64,000 nucleotides of DNA from DASVUC01 sp036387255 (GTDB lineage: Bacteria > Planctomycetota > Phycisphaerae > Tepidisphaerales > Tepidisphaeraceae). Positions 34,968-42,950 of the stretch are shown here, piece by piece (within the stretch, counting starts at the first letter, position 1; each line of letters opens with the position of its first letter). The notes under the pieces are model-generated. The model searched no databases. It worked only from the letters and a program-made list of their open reading frames with translations, and was not told where the DNA came from. A program made the translations under genes and the position numbers. The stretch spans positions 43,268 through 107,267 of the forward strand of contig DASVUC010000209.1 of NCBI GenBank assembly GCA_036387255.1. Direction: 5' to 3'.

Positions 34968-37046
34968 CTACTTCGCGACGCGGCGGCCGCGGCGGGTGTT
35001 GGTTTTGGGCTGCCAGATTTTTTGCTGTTCTTTCCCATCGCCGTCCCCGTCCGCGGCGAACGCGTTGCCGGACTTGATCACGGGGGCGCCCTTCATCTCG
35101 TTGATCTTGTCGCGGAGCTGAGCGGCGCGCTCGAACTCCAGGTTCCGGGCGGCTTCGATCATTTCCTCTTCCAGCAGCTTGACGATTTCGGTGTTGTCAA
35201 TGCCGCTGTCGTCGGCGTGGATGGCGCTGGCGACGGTCTGGCGAGCCTTCACCTCGGCCTCGATGCCCTGGCGGATGGCTTTCTTGATCGTTTGCGGCGT
35301 GATGCCGTTCGCCGAGTTGTACTGCTCCTGGAGCTTGCGGCGGCGCTCGGTCTCGTCCATGGCTTTCTGCATGGCGGGGGTGACGGTGTCGGCGTAGAGA
35401 ATGACTTTTGAGTTGACGTTACGGGCGGCGCGTCCAATGGTCTGGATCAGCGACGTTTCGCTGCGCAGGAAGCCAGCCTTGTCGGCATCGAGGATGGCGA
35501 CGAGGGAAACTTCGGGAAGATCTAAGCCTTCGCGAAGCAGGTTGATGCCGACGAGCACGTCGTAATCGCCTTGGCGGAGTTCGCGGAGAATCTCGACACG
35601 CTCGATCGTTTGAATCTCGCTGTGGAGGTAGCGGCCTTTGATACCAGCTTCCTGGATGTAGGCGGCGAGATCTTCGGCGAGGCGCTTGGTGAGGGTTGTC
35701 ACCAGCACGCGCTCGCCGCGCTCGACGCGCTCCTTGATCGCCTGGAGCAGGTGCGGGACCTGGCCCTGCGCGGGTTGGACGATGATCTCCGGATCGATGA
35801 GGCCTGTTGGACGAATCACCTGCTCGACGATTTCGCCGCCGGAATGCTCGAGTTCATATTTGCTGGGCGTGGCCGAGACGAAAATGACCTGGTTCCAGAG
35901 TTGCTCGAGCTCTTCGAACTTGAGCGGGCGATTGTCGAGCGCGCTGGGGAGGCGGAAGCCGTGATCAACGAGAACTTCCTTGCGCTGGCGGTCGCCGTTG
36001 TACATCGCCTTGATTTGCGGGAGCGTGACGTGCGACTCGTCGATGATGAACAGGTAGTCCTTGGGGAAGTAATCCAGCAGCGTGTAGGGGCGCTCGCCGG
36101 GTTTTCGGCCGTCGAGGTGGCGCGAGTAGTTTTCGATGCCCGAGCAGTAGCCGACCTCTGCGATCATCTCCAGGTCATATTTCGTGCGCGCGAGTAATCG
36201 CTGGGCTTCGAGCAGCTTGCCTTCGCCGCGGAGCTGCATGACGCGGATCTCCAGCTCATCCTTGATCGACTGGATCGCGCCGGCGACCTTTTCCTCCGGC
36301 ATGACGTAGTGGACGGCAGGGTAGATGAAGATCTGGTCTTCGCTCTTGAGCAGCTCGCCGGTGAGCGGGTTGATGGCGTCGATGTTCGTGATCTCGTCGC
36401 CGAAGAACTCGATGCGATAGGCGAACTCTTCGTAGCTGGGATGCAGCTCGACCACGTCGCCGCGCACGCGGAAGGTGGCGCGTTTGAAGTCGATGTCGTT
36501 GCGGCTGTACTGGAGGTCGATCAGTTTCCGCAGCATCTCGTCGCGATCTGTCGGGACGCCCTTGCGGATCGGCAGGACCGACTTCTGATAATCGATCGGC
36601 GAACCAAGGCCGAAGATGCAGGAGACCGAGGCGACGATGACGACGTCATTCCGCGACACCAGGTTGCTTGTGGCGGCGAGGCGCAACCGGTCCAAGTCAT
36701 CATTCCGGCTTGCGTCTTTCTCAATATAAATATCCCGCTGCGGGATGTACGCTTCCGGCTGGTAATAGTCGTAATAGCTGACGAAGTAGCCGACGGCGTT
36801 GTTGGGCATCAGCTCTTTGAATTCTTCGTAGAGCTGCGCGGCCAAGGTCTTGTTGTGCGAGATGACGAGGGTGGGCTTGTTCGCCTTGGCGATGGTGTGG
36901 GCCATCGTGAAGGTCTTGCCCGATCCGGTGACGCCCATGAGCGTCTGGTATTTCTGCTGATTCCGCGCTCCCGCCGCAAGCTTCTCGATCGCCGCGGGCT
37001 GATCGCCTTGCGGCTGAAAGGGACTTACCACCTCGAACTGGGGCAT
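34968..37046 (-). CDS. uvrB: Excinuclease ABC subunit B
   Basis: A 692-residue DNA-damage recognition helicase of nucleotide excision repair that receives DNA from UvrA and recruits UvrC. Walker A is GVTGSGKT (38-45), followed by PTLVISHNKTLAAQLYEEFKE, the beta-hairpin region YFVSYYDYYQPEAYIP, motif II IIDESHVTLPQ, and motif VI QTIGRAARNVNSKVILYAD. The C-terminal UvrC-binding UVR motif is also present (IEAARNLEFERAAQLRDKINEMK). Length and architecture are normal; the basic tail ends RRGRRVAK. Confidence 0.96.
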   Translation of the reverse strand: MPQFEVVSPFQPQGDQPAAIEKLAAGARNQQKYQTLMGVTGSGKTFTMAHTIAKANKPTLVISHNKTLAAQLYEEFKELMPNNAVGYFVSYYDYYQPEAYIPQRDIYIEKDASRNDDLDRLRLAATSNLVSRNDVVIVASVSCIFGLGSPIDYQKSVLPIRKGVPTDRDEMLRKLIDLQYSRNDIDFKRATFRVRGDVVELHPSYEEFAYRIEFFGDEITNIDAINPLTGELLKSEDQIFIYPAVHYVMPEEKVAGAIQSIKDELEIRVMQLRGEGKLLEAQRLLARTKYDLEMIAEVGYCSGIENYSRHLDGRKPGERPYTLLDYFPKDYLFIIDESHVTLPQIKAMYNGDRQRKEVLVDHGFRLPSALDNRPLKFEELEQLWNQVIFVSATPSKYELEHSGGEIVEQVIRPTGLIDPEIIVQPAQGQVPHLLQAIKERVERGERVLVTTLTKRLAEDLAAYIQEAGIKGRYLHSEIQTIERVEILRELRQGDYDVLVGINLLREGLDLPEVSLVAILDADKAGFLRSETSLIQTIGRAARNVNSKVILYADTVTPAMQKAMDETERRRKLQEQYNSANGITPQTIKKAIRQGIEAEVKARQTVASAIHADDSGIDNTEIVKLLEEEMIEAARNLEFERAAQLRDKINEMKGAPVIKSGNAFAADGDGDGKEQQKIWQPKTNTRRGRRVAK

Positions 37047-37143
37047 ACACGTCTCCGACTTATAGGGAAGCAGGATTATATCCCTTCAACCCGCTGCGGT
37101 CGTCGGAAAACGTCGCTATCTCTTGCTGCTCGCTGGGGCTAAT

Positions 37144-37416
37144 ATGCGCATCATGACGATCGAGACGACGATTCGCATCTGGCGGGAGGGGAAGCACTAC
37201 ATCGCCCATGCGTTGCCGATCGATGTGTCCAGCGCTGCGGATACGCCGGAGTTGGCTCGAGCCGCGGTTCATGAAGCGATTGAGCTGTTTGTCGCCACCG
37301 CCCGCGAGCAGGGGACGCTCGACGAAGTGCTTGAAGAATGTGGGTACACTTATGATGGTGCGAAGTGGACGGCTCCGGCCATCGTCGATCAGCAGCACGA
37401 TCTTGTCGCGGTTTAG
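37144..37416 (+). CDS. hicB: HicB-family antitoxin
   Basis: A 90-residue protein from ATG 37144 (a second ATG at 37153 is also possible). The partial RNase-H-like HicB fold is seen in IETTIRIWREGKHYIAHALPIDVSSAADTPELARAAVHEAIELF. It precedes the toxin gene by 3 bp, so this is the reversed hicBA order. HicB binds and neutralises the HicA RNase and usually represses the operon, often through a C-terminal DNA-binding part; here the C-terminus is short and no helix-turn-helix is apparent. Confidence 0.82.
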   Translation: MRIMTIETTIRIWREGKHYIAHALPIDVSSAADTPELARAAVHEAIELFVATAREQGTLDEVLEECGYTYDGAKWTAPAIVDQQHDLVAV

Positions 37417-37419
37417 GAT

Positions 37420-37650
37420 ATGCCGCGGATTACGCCCATCTCATGGCAGCGTCTGGAGAAAGTCTTCCTCGCCGCCGGGTTTCGTTTCGCGCGACAGGAC
37501 GGCTCTCACCGTTCGTACGTTAAAGCGGGCGTCGTTCGGCCCATCGTCATTCCCACGTATGATGAAGTTCCGGTCTTCATCATCCGAAACAACCTGCGCA
37601 GCGCCGGCATCTCGCGGGACGATTACCTGAAGCTTCTTGAGAAGTCATAG
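37420..37650 (+). CDS. hicA: HicA-family mRNA interferase toxin
   Basis: A 76-residue double-stranded-RNA-binding-fold toxin. The family motif GSHRSYVK contains the catalytic His30, and the strand pattern VIPTYDEVPVFIIRNNLRSAGISRDDYLKLL is typical of HicA. The start at 37420 is three bases after the hicB stop. Together with hicB it forms a type II toxin-antitoxin pair; HicA cleaves mRNA when the antitoxin is lost. Confidence 0.85.
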   Translation: MPRITPISWQRLEKVFLAAGFRFARQDGSHRSYVKAGVVRPIVIPTYDEVPVFIIRNNLRSAGISRDDYLKLLEKS

Positions 37651-37676
37651 CCTCTGCGTGTCGCTGTTTGCAGCAG

Positions 37677-38063
37677 TCACTTGTTTGCCGGCCGCGTTAC
37701 GGGGAACACCATGTACGGCGAGACATTCTCGACCATGCTCACGCCCATGCCTTTGACTTTGAGCAGGTCCATGGGCGTCTGAAATGGTTTCTCCTTCGGG
37801 CGGGTGGCGCGGAAGGTGTCTCGGTAATCGATGATCGCCTTGGCTCGCTTTTCGCCAAGTCCGGGGATGAGGGCGAGGTTGGAGAGGGGGGCGGTGTTGG
37901 GGTCGACGTGGGTGACGAGTTCTGCGGCGCGCGGGCCGTCGCCGGTTTGGGGGTTGGTGATGAGCTGGCGGTCGTGGTGGAGTCGAAACGCCAGGAACGC
38001 CCCGAGCAGGAGGACGAACGTCGCCAGGATTATTCGCTGCGAAGGCGTCCACGCTTGAAGCAC
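37677..38063 (-). CDS. ComEA-like membrane-anchored helix-hairpin-helix protein
   Basis: A 128-residue protein with one N-terminal membrane segment (IILATFVLLLGAFLAFRL) and a C-terminal DNA-binding helix-hairpin-helix domain: ELVTHVDPNTAPLSNLALIPGLGEKRAKAIIDYRD and LLKVKGMGVSMVENVSPYMVF, as in ComEA. In competent bacteria ComEA binds incoming DNA in the periplasm. No other competence genes are adjacent, so it may also be one of the many stand-alone HhH proteins. Confidence 0.82.
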   Translation of the reverse strand: MLQAWTPSQRIILATFVLLLGAFLAFRLHHDRQLITNPQTGDGPRAAELVTHVDPNTAPLSNLALIPGLGEKRAKAIIDYRDTFRATRPKEKPFQTPMDLLKVKGMGVSMVENVSPYMVFPVTRPANK

Positions 38064-38114
38064 GCGTGGATTTTCAATAGGCCCATGCCAATTTTCAATC
38101 GCCGATCGCAGCGG

Positions 38115-39626
38115 CTACTTCTTGGCGCCCCACTGGTGCAGCTTTTCGCGCAGGTCCTGGAGCTTGCCGAAGCTGGGTTTGGGGCGGAGCATGTCGTCGA
38201 ACAGGCCGCCGCCGGGGATGTCGTGATTGAGGTCGGCCAGGTTCCCCCAGGCGATGGATTCGACGTACGGCTTGCTGTAGGCGAGCTTGTAGACGGCGTC
38301 GAGCCACTCCGCCTGGAGCTGCGGATCCCACGGGCGATGCCAACGGCCGGCCTGGCTCGGATCCCACTTGCCGCCGGAGACGTCGCCCGCATCGGCGGAG
38401 CTTCGACTGGGGGCGCAGACCGCGGTGAGATAGACGGGACGTCCCAGAGTTGAAAACTTGTCCAGCAGGCAACTGAGCTGGAAGAGGTCGCGGGTAAAGT
38501 TGCCGGGCGTGGGCGTTCCCATCTCCAGCTCGACGCCGAAGGCTTCAAAGTTGACGCCCGCCTGTGCGATCATCTCAGCGTAGAAGAGCGGCGGGACGCC
38601 GACGCCTCCCTTGGCGTGGTATTCGCCGAAGGGCTGGTTGATCGAGACCAGCGTCTTGGCGTTGGGCAGCAGCGATTTCACCTGCGCGATCAGCATCCGC
38701 GTCAGCTCGATGATCTGCTCGAAGGAGAGGTTGAAGTGCGCCCCGGAATTAAGCCCTGACACCACGTTCCAAGCGCCGACGGCCTTGCGGTAGCGCTGCA
38801 CGATCTTCTGGACGTACTCGTAGCAGAGCTCGCGCAGGGTCTCGAAATCGTGCTCCCAGATGAACAACCAGTCCGGCAGCGCGCTCTCGTGCAGGTTCAC
38901 CAGCGGGCCGGCGATGATGGGCGTGCGCTTGCGGGCGAGGTACTCGACCCACTCGTCGACTTCAGAGGTGTTGAAGACCTGCTCTTCCGGCTGAATCTGC
39001 CGCCAGTTCATGGGCAGGATGACGTAGTCGAACTGATCGGAGAGTGTGTCCTTGTACTTTTGATTGCCCACGCCGGGCGCGGCGCGGCAGCCGCAGACGT
39101 GGCGGACAAACGCGCCACCGGCGCGGCGGCGGTTGAGGAGCAGATCAGCGTGGAACCAGGCGAGCTGCTCCGAGAGATCCAGCGCGGTGGCGTGCGCCTG
39201 GTCCGCCAGCGCTGCCGCCTCCGCGGGCTGATCCAGTTTGCCCAGCGCATCGGCGAACATCGCCTGCGCTTCGCGGAAGGATTGCGTGAACTTTTCGGCG
39301 CGGGGAAAATCGAAGAGGTTCCAGTCCTCCTGCTTCTGCACGATCCGCATCAATCGAAAACGCGCCAGCTCCACGTTGAGGTTGTAGGGTTTGTCGCGCG
39401 AAGGGAGGCGCGTGGTCTCGACGTGATAGGACCCCGCCTGCCCCAGGTCCCAGAGGAGGGCGACGCCCATCGCCTGATCCTCGGCGGCGGTGCAGACCAG
39501 CAGGCCGCCTTCGAATTTCACCGTGCCGTTGATGGGGACTGACTCGGGCCCGACGCACACGGCCCCCTGGGGCGTGAAGGTGCTCAGGCGGCTGCCGTCC
39601 CGGTAAATCTCGAACTTGATCGCCAT
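38115..39626 (-). CDS. GH10 xylanase-fold protein lacking both catalytic glutamates
   Basis: A 503-residue protein whose C-terminal 330 residues align by eye with GH10 endo-xylanases (LHESALPDW, RYRKAVGAWNVV, LFDDMLRPKPSF), with an N-terminal domain of about 150 residues containing a jelly-roll-like carbohydrate-binding region. There is no signal peptide. At the acid/base position, where active enzymes have WDVVNE, it has WNVVSG (Gly291); at the nucleophile, where they have ITELDV, it has LTAVCA (Ala402). So it is probably a binding protein or a pseudoenzyme, not a xylanase. Stand-alone, downstream of a small membrane protein and upstream of the ComEA-like gene. Confidence 0.8.
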   Translation of the reverse strand: MAIKFEIYRDGSRLSTFTPQGAVCVGPESVPINGTVKFEGGLLVCTAAEDQAMGVALLWDLGQAGSYHVETTRLPSRDKPYNLNVELARFRLMRIVQKQEDWNLFDFPRAEKFTQSFREAQAMFADALGKLDQPAEAAALADQAHATALDLSEQLAWFHADLLLNRRRAGGAFVRHVCGCRAAPGVGNQKYKDTLSDQFDYVILPMNWRQIQPEEQVFNTSEVDEWVEYLARKRTPIIAGPLVNLHESALPDWLFIWEHDFETLRELCYEYVQKIVQRYRKAVGAWNVVSGLNSGAHFNLSFEQIIELTRMLIAQVKSLLPNAKTLVSINQPFGEYHAKGGVGVPPLFYAEMIAQAGVNFEAFGVELEMGTPTPGNFTRDLFQLSCLLDKFSTLGRPVYLTAVCAPSRSSADAGDVSGGKWDPSQAGRWHRPWDPQLQAEWLDAVYKLAYSKPYVESIAWGNLADLNHDIPGGGLFDDMLRPKPSFGKLQDLREKLHQWGAKK

Positions 39627-39818
39627 CGCCTGCCGCTACCTCCGTGGCCGGGGAATCTTAGCAGGAAAGGGGCGGGCCTCAAACGGCGAGTGATGGGGGT
39701 TGATCGGCGGCGGCGCTGTGGTGGCGCGAGGCAAGCTCTGAATCAGGCAGGTGTGAAGAGCGCGCGGCGGGTTTGACGGAGCAGTCGAAGCGTGTGAGGG
39801 AGCGTGCGCCCGGGGGGG

Positions 39819-39941
39819 TCACATGGTGTAGCCCCACTGGTGGAAGAGGGTTTGGGTGGCCCAGGCGAGGATGGTCAGGATGACCATGAGCTGGACGGTC
39901 TTGCGCATGCTGAGTCGATTGCCGGGGGGAGGATAGTTCAT
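39819..39941 (-). CDS. Small membrane protein, 40 residues
   Basis: From ATG 39941: MNYPPPGNRL, a basic stretch, then one hydrophobic helix (VQLMVILTILAWATQTLFHQ) and a short tail. A GGGAG about eight bases upstream supports translation. A longer frame from 40061 adds a low-complexity leader and was not used. It has no recognised family. It lies on the same strand as the flanking genes with gaps of about 170 and 190 bp. Confidence 0.5.
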   Translation of the reverse strand: MNYPPPGNRLSMRKTVQLMVILTILAWATQTLFHQWGYTM

Positions 39942-40066
39942 GGCAGAGCTCCCGAAAGGCGCACGTGCGGCGCTTTGAGGGGGTATCGGCGGAGCCCACG
40001 GGAAATCTTGAAAAGATCTTCTGCCCGTGAGTCGTCCGAGCAATTCAGGAGGGATGCTCACCGCAA

Positions 40067-40092
40067 CCTCTCCACGATTACCGGGAGAGGGG
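40067..40092. repeat. Degenerate CCTCTCC...CCGGGAGAGG palindrome
   Basis: The left arm CCTCTCC (40067-40073) is imperfect and the right arm CCGGGAGAGGGG is intact, with ATTA before it, as in the copy at 34933-34960. Confidence 0.55.
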
Positions 40093-40108
40093 AAGAGCTC
40101 AGGGCGCG

Positions 40109-40966
40109 TTACGCGGGCTCGCGCAGGGACTGGGCCAGCTTGGCGGTCTCGGTGGGATTGAGTCGGCGGACATTGAGATCGATCTCGCCGTTGTCGACGC
40201 CGACGTCTGTGACTTTGACGGGAACCGCCTTGGCGTTCTCGACCAGCGGGAGGAAGAGGATCGATTCAGCCGGCTCGTGGTTGGCGGCGTGGAGGACGAG
40301 TTTGGAGAGCGTGACGTACATCGCCTGCGGATTGGCCGCGCCCTGCGGATACACCCTGGCGGTTTGCTGCCAGATGGGGATCCACTTGTGCAGGCTCTCG
40401 ATCATCTTCTGCTTGTAGCCGTCCCAGACGGCATCGGGCAGCGGAAGTCGGCCGCCCAAGACCTGGACGAGATCCAGGTGCAGCATGCCCTTCTCGTCGA
40501 GCTTGGGAACGAAATGAAAGCTGACGACGGCGCCCACGTCTTTGACAAGCGCTGCGAGGATCAGGCGGCCGTCTTTGAGGACGATGCGGGGCTCTTCGAG
40601 ATACTGCCCATACTTGGAACTCCACCCGTAGGCGCCCGACCACTTGTCGAAGAGGGCGTTGAGCTCGTCCTGGGAGAAGCGGATATCGTGACCCTCTTCA
40701 GCGCGGGTGGCGGGGGTTTTGTGGCCGGATTGGTGGGCGAGATTAGAGCGAACGGCGTCGCCATTGAGCATGACTGCCCAATTCTGGGTTCGGGTGAGCT
40801 TCTCTTCGGCTTGATGCGCGACCTGGGCGACTTTTTCCTTCGTGAGCTTCGAAGCGTACCAGTCGGGCGTGCCCTTGTAGAGCATCAGGCTGCCGGAGCA
40901 GAAGATGATCACCGCGAAGAGGAGCACGGCGAGGCAGGCGAGAAGGCGCTTGGTCCAACGACGCAT
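40109..40966 (-). CDS. Membrane-anchored protein of unknown function
   Basis: A 285-residue protein with one N-terminal membrane helix (LLACLAVLLFAVIIFCSGSLML) followed by a soluble domain probably outside the cytoplasm. The soluble part has the pattern FSQDELNALFDKW...EPRIVLKDGRLILAALVKD and ends with VDNGEIDLNVRRL. It resembles planctomycete proteins of unknown function that carry SRPBCC/START-like or LolA-like strands, but I cannot place it. The next genes downstream are the small membrane protein and the GH10-like gene. Confidence 0.65.
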   Translation of the reverse strand: MRRWTKRLLACLAVLLFAVIIFCSGSLMLYKGTPDWYASKLTKEKVAQVAHQAEEKLTRTQNWAVMLNGDAVRSNLAHQSGHKTPATRAEEGHDIRFSQDELNALFDKWSGAYGWSSKYGQYLEEPRIVLKDGRLILAALVKDVGAVVSFHFVPKLDEKGMLHLDLVQVLGGRLPLPDAVWDGYKQKMIESLHKWIPIWQQTARVYPQGAANPQAMYVTLSKLVLHAANHEPAESILFLPLVENAKAVPVKVTDVGVDNGEIDLNVRRLNPTETAKLAQSLREPA

Positions 40967-41011
40967 GAGGGGAGTTTAGGCGGAGCGAAAGGGCGGAAGA
41001 AGGGTTGCGGC

Positions 41012-41036
41012 CAAGGCGCGAAGAGCGCGAAGAGCA
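41012..41036. repeat. GGCGCGAAGAGCGCGAAG dispersed word
   Basis: CCAAGGCGCGAAGAGCGCGAAGAGC is a relative of the 28-base elements at 47783-47810 and 48058-48085. It lies just outside the left end of the integron cassette array. Confidence 0.4.
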
Positions 41037-41059
41037 CCAGACCCATCCTCATCTCGAGC

Positions 41060-41131
41060 TTCTAACTCAAATCCCCCCAGCCGCGCCATCAGATCGAGAT
41101 CGCCACGGCCCGCTCCGGCGGCGGGTTATGC
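41060..41131 (-). other. attC site A (last in the array)
   Basis: The R'' core GTTATGC (plus 41125-41131) follows GGCTCCGGCGGCGG-type arm sequence. The distal core is poor (TTCTAAC at 41060-41066), so the left boundary is approximate. The preceding cassette gene stops inside the core at 41126. Confidence 0.6.
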
Positions 41132-41460
41132 GGCCGGATCGATTCTTCGATACAGCTGCCCGTCGACTTGGACGAGCACGTGCCGGCCGGACTGGACGAG
41201 CTGGAGGGTGCTCCACCCCCGGGGAAGTTCCAACACGTGATCCGGGCGCCAGCTGAGCTGCTGCTCGGTGACGTCGAAGGCGCACAGGCCCACGACCAGT
41301 TGCCGCCGCCACGGACGCTCACCCCGTTGAGCGTCGAGGTTCGCGCCGACACCTCGCGTCCTCCGACATGGGACGCGGCCTCGTAACTGCATCCCGAACA
41401 GAGGACGAGCAACGGTAAGCCGCTGAACATTACTGCAAAAGCAACATGAGGTGATTTCAT
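41126..41460 (-). pseudogene. Cassette gene 1: frameshifted lipoprotein
   Basis: Reading from ATG 41460, MKSPHVAFAVMFSGLPLLVLCSGC is a lipoprotein signal (lipobox VLCSGC). The chain continues as SYEAASHVGGREVSARTSTLNGVSVRG (split: SYEAASHVGGRE, VSARTSTLNGVSVRG) and then, after a one-base frameshift in the GGC run near 41302-41316, as QLVVGLCAFDVTEQQLSW and VLVQVDGQLYRRIDPAA, stopping at TAA in attC site A. Both halves look like real protein, so either the gene is a recent pseudogene, or there is a slip in the repeat. Function unknown. The cassette lacks a ribosome-binding site. Confidence 0.6.
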
Positions 41461-41488
41461 GGTCTGCTCCAATTCGGCATTCGAGGAC

Positions 41489-41530
41489 GCATTACGGAGC
41501 CGATCGATGGCCGATCCGGCACTGCGCCAA
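41489..41530 (-). other. attC site B (degenerate, R' half only)
   Basis: GCATTACGGAGCCGATCGATGGCCG aligns with the R' half of the other attC sites (core CATAAC changed to CATTAC). A matching GTTATG end could not be found; the closest candidate, GGTTGATC near 41667, would make an unusually long site. Probably a decaying site. Confidence 0.45.
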
Positions 41531-41741
41531 CTCCGGCACCTAACCGAACCGTCGCGTGACATAGCACGACGTGTGAACCGATCGTCGTCAATTCTTCGCA
41601 CGCATGCAATGAATTCCTGTCTACATTAGAAAATCCTGTCCGGTTCAGAGCACACTGCGTGAACTGGTTGATCTTGCCGCACGACAGCGCCGCTGTTGGC
41701 CCGGGGGGTAGTGGCTTGCGAGGAAGAAAATTCGAAATATC

Positions 41742-41761
41742 AAATCCCAAACAAATTCGAA
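41742..41761. repeat. TTCGAA-rich dispersed repeat, copy 2
   Basis: Identical, in inverted orientation, to 8311-8330. It lies in a gene-free part of a cassette with flanking TTCGAAAT and AAATTCGAAAG words. Together with the 16-bp inverted repeat that follows it fills 41700-42020. Confidence 0.75.
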
Positions 41762-41850
41762 ATCAGAAGGGGCAAATTCGAAAGGGAAATTACAGCGGAC
41801 CGGCTGTGTTGCGGGCGCGGGCGTGGGGCGCGCGGGTGGTGAAGATCCAT

Positions 41851-41979
41851 GGGGACGGGAGTCATTGTCGCTCCGGCATTGGCGCAGTCGCGGACGGGGT
41901 AGATGATCCCACGGGTGACCGGGCGATCGTGACGCGGCATGAGGGAATCATTCGCGCAAAAGAAATGACTCCCGTCCCC
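41851..41979. repeat. Inverted-repeat element with GGGGACGGGAGTCATT arms
   Basis: Perfect 16-bp arms (GGGGACGGGAGTCATT at 41851-41866 and AATGACTCCCGTCCCC at 41964-41979) enclose 97 bp without a convincing gene. This is a MITE/REP-like arrangement inside the cassette array. The surrounding stretch 41461-42020 holds no credible coding region. Confidence 0.7.
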
Positions 41980-42020
41980 TTGGTCCCGTCCGAGCAACCG
42001 CGTTGACGGTATCCGAGGTC

Positions 42021-42079
42021 GCATAACGGAATGCCTTTCACTAGCCGCGGCCGTGGACGGGTGCAGCGGCGGGTTATGG
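42021..42079 (-). other. attC site C
   Basis: GCATAAC (42021-42027) to GTTATGG (42073-42079), 59 bp, the shortest and most compact site. Arms ACTAGCCGCGG and GTGCAGCGGCGG are partly complementary. Confidence 0.8.
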
Positions 42080-42085
42080 CCCGCT

Positions 42086-42517
42086 TCACTCGCGGATTGT
42101 GAACCACACCGCCGCGGCCAGATCACACGGGGGCATCACGCAAACCAACTGGTACTTGCGGCCGGCAGCGAGGCCTTCCTTATCCCGGTAGAACATGAGC
42201 CGCGGCTTGTACGTTGCTTCCGTGCCGTCCAAGTTCAGCTTGACGGTTATCGCTTCACGTATGAAGACATGGGGCCCGCCGACTTGGTTCCCCTCCTCGT
42301 CGAGCACGACGAACGTGAAAGAGTAATTGGTGTAGTACGGCCGGGCGCCGTCGCTCTTGCTGTAGAGCGTGAGCGTGAGCGGCAGTTCTTTCTGGAGAGA
42401 TACGGGCCCGCTCAACTCCGCTTTCATTTTGTCCGGCGGTCGGACCGGCTGTGTTGCGGGCGCGGCACCGGCAAACGACGAGCAGCAAAACGCGAGGAGC
42501 AAAGCCAATATCCGCAT
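42086..42517 (-). CDS. Cassette gene 2: exported protein of unknown function
   Basis: A 143-residue protein with a signal peptide (MRILALLLAFCCSSFAGAAP) and a beta-rich body (PLTLTLYSKSDGARPYYTNYSFTFVVLDEEGN, split: PLTLTLYSKSDGARPYYTN, YSFTFVVLDEEGN). It looks like a small secreted immunoglobulin-like or DUF-type protein. It stops 6 bp before attC site C, as expected for a cassette. No known family. Confidence 0.75.
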   Translation of the reverse strand: MRILALLLAFCCSSFAGAAPATQPVRPPDKMKAELSGPVSLQKELPLTLTLYSKSDGARPYYTNYSFTFVVLDEEGNQVGGPHVFIREAITVKLNLDGTEATYKPRLMFYRDKEGLAAGRKYQLVCVMPPCDLAAAVWFTIRE

Positions 42518-42539
42518 GGGGACCTCCCGTCGCCGCGAG

Positions 42540-42641
42540 CTATAACGGACCGACGCTCAGCGGCCGGGGCCGCGCCCCAGCAGCTTTCGAATACAAGAAA
42601 CTATACCCGCGGCCCCGGTACGCAGCAGCGGCTGGTTATCC
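42540..42641 (-). other. attC site D
   Basis: CTATAAC (42540-42546) to GTTATCC (42635-42641), 102 bp. Arms: ACGCTCAGCGGCCGGGGCC and GGCCCCGGTACGCAGCAGCGG are strongly complementary in the inner part. Confidence 0.82.
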
Positions 42642-42946
42642 TGCGTCCCCGGTTGCAGCGGATGATCGCAGCATTCACCATTCAACCGCTTGATGATCGC
42701 CGAATCGGTGCCACCGTAACGCAGCGCAGCGGTCTCGGACACTCCGATCGCCCGGATGGCGTGCTCGACTTCTTTGGAGGTCTGTGGCTGACTACGAAAG
42801 TAGCACTGCCGAAACTCCTGCGCGGGGTCGTTCATTAGCTCTGGTGCTTCACCGTGCACCAGACAGCACCGCATGCACATGCCCTCCTCGACGTAGAAGT
42901 CGCCGGGTGCATTCTCTGGCACGCGTTGGGGTAGAGGGGTCGCCAT
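42557..42946 (-). CDS. Cassette gene 3: small ferredoxin-like cysteine-rich protein
   Basis: From ATG 42946, about 129 residues: MATPLPQRVPENAPGDFYVEEGMCMRCCLVHGEAPEL... QCYFRSQPQTSKEVEHAIRAI...ALRYGGTDSAI. The beginning DFYVEEGMCMRCC and later QCYFRSQPQT resemble a single-cluster (4Fe-4S) ferredoxin-like family seen as small orphan genes in many bacteria. Only some of the expected cluster cysteines are clear, so metal binding is inference. The frame runs through the R'' core of attC site D and stops within the site at 42557, unlike the other cassettes. The start lies near the degenerate core of site E. Confidence 0.62.
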   Translation of the reverse strand: MATPLPQRVPENAPGDFYVEEGMCMRCCLVHGEAPELMNDPAQEFRQCYFRSQPQTSKEVEHAIRAIGVSETAALRYGGTDSAIIKRLNGECCDHPLQPGTQDNQPLLRTGAAGIVSCIRKLLGRGPGR

Positions 42947-42950
42947 AGCG

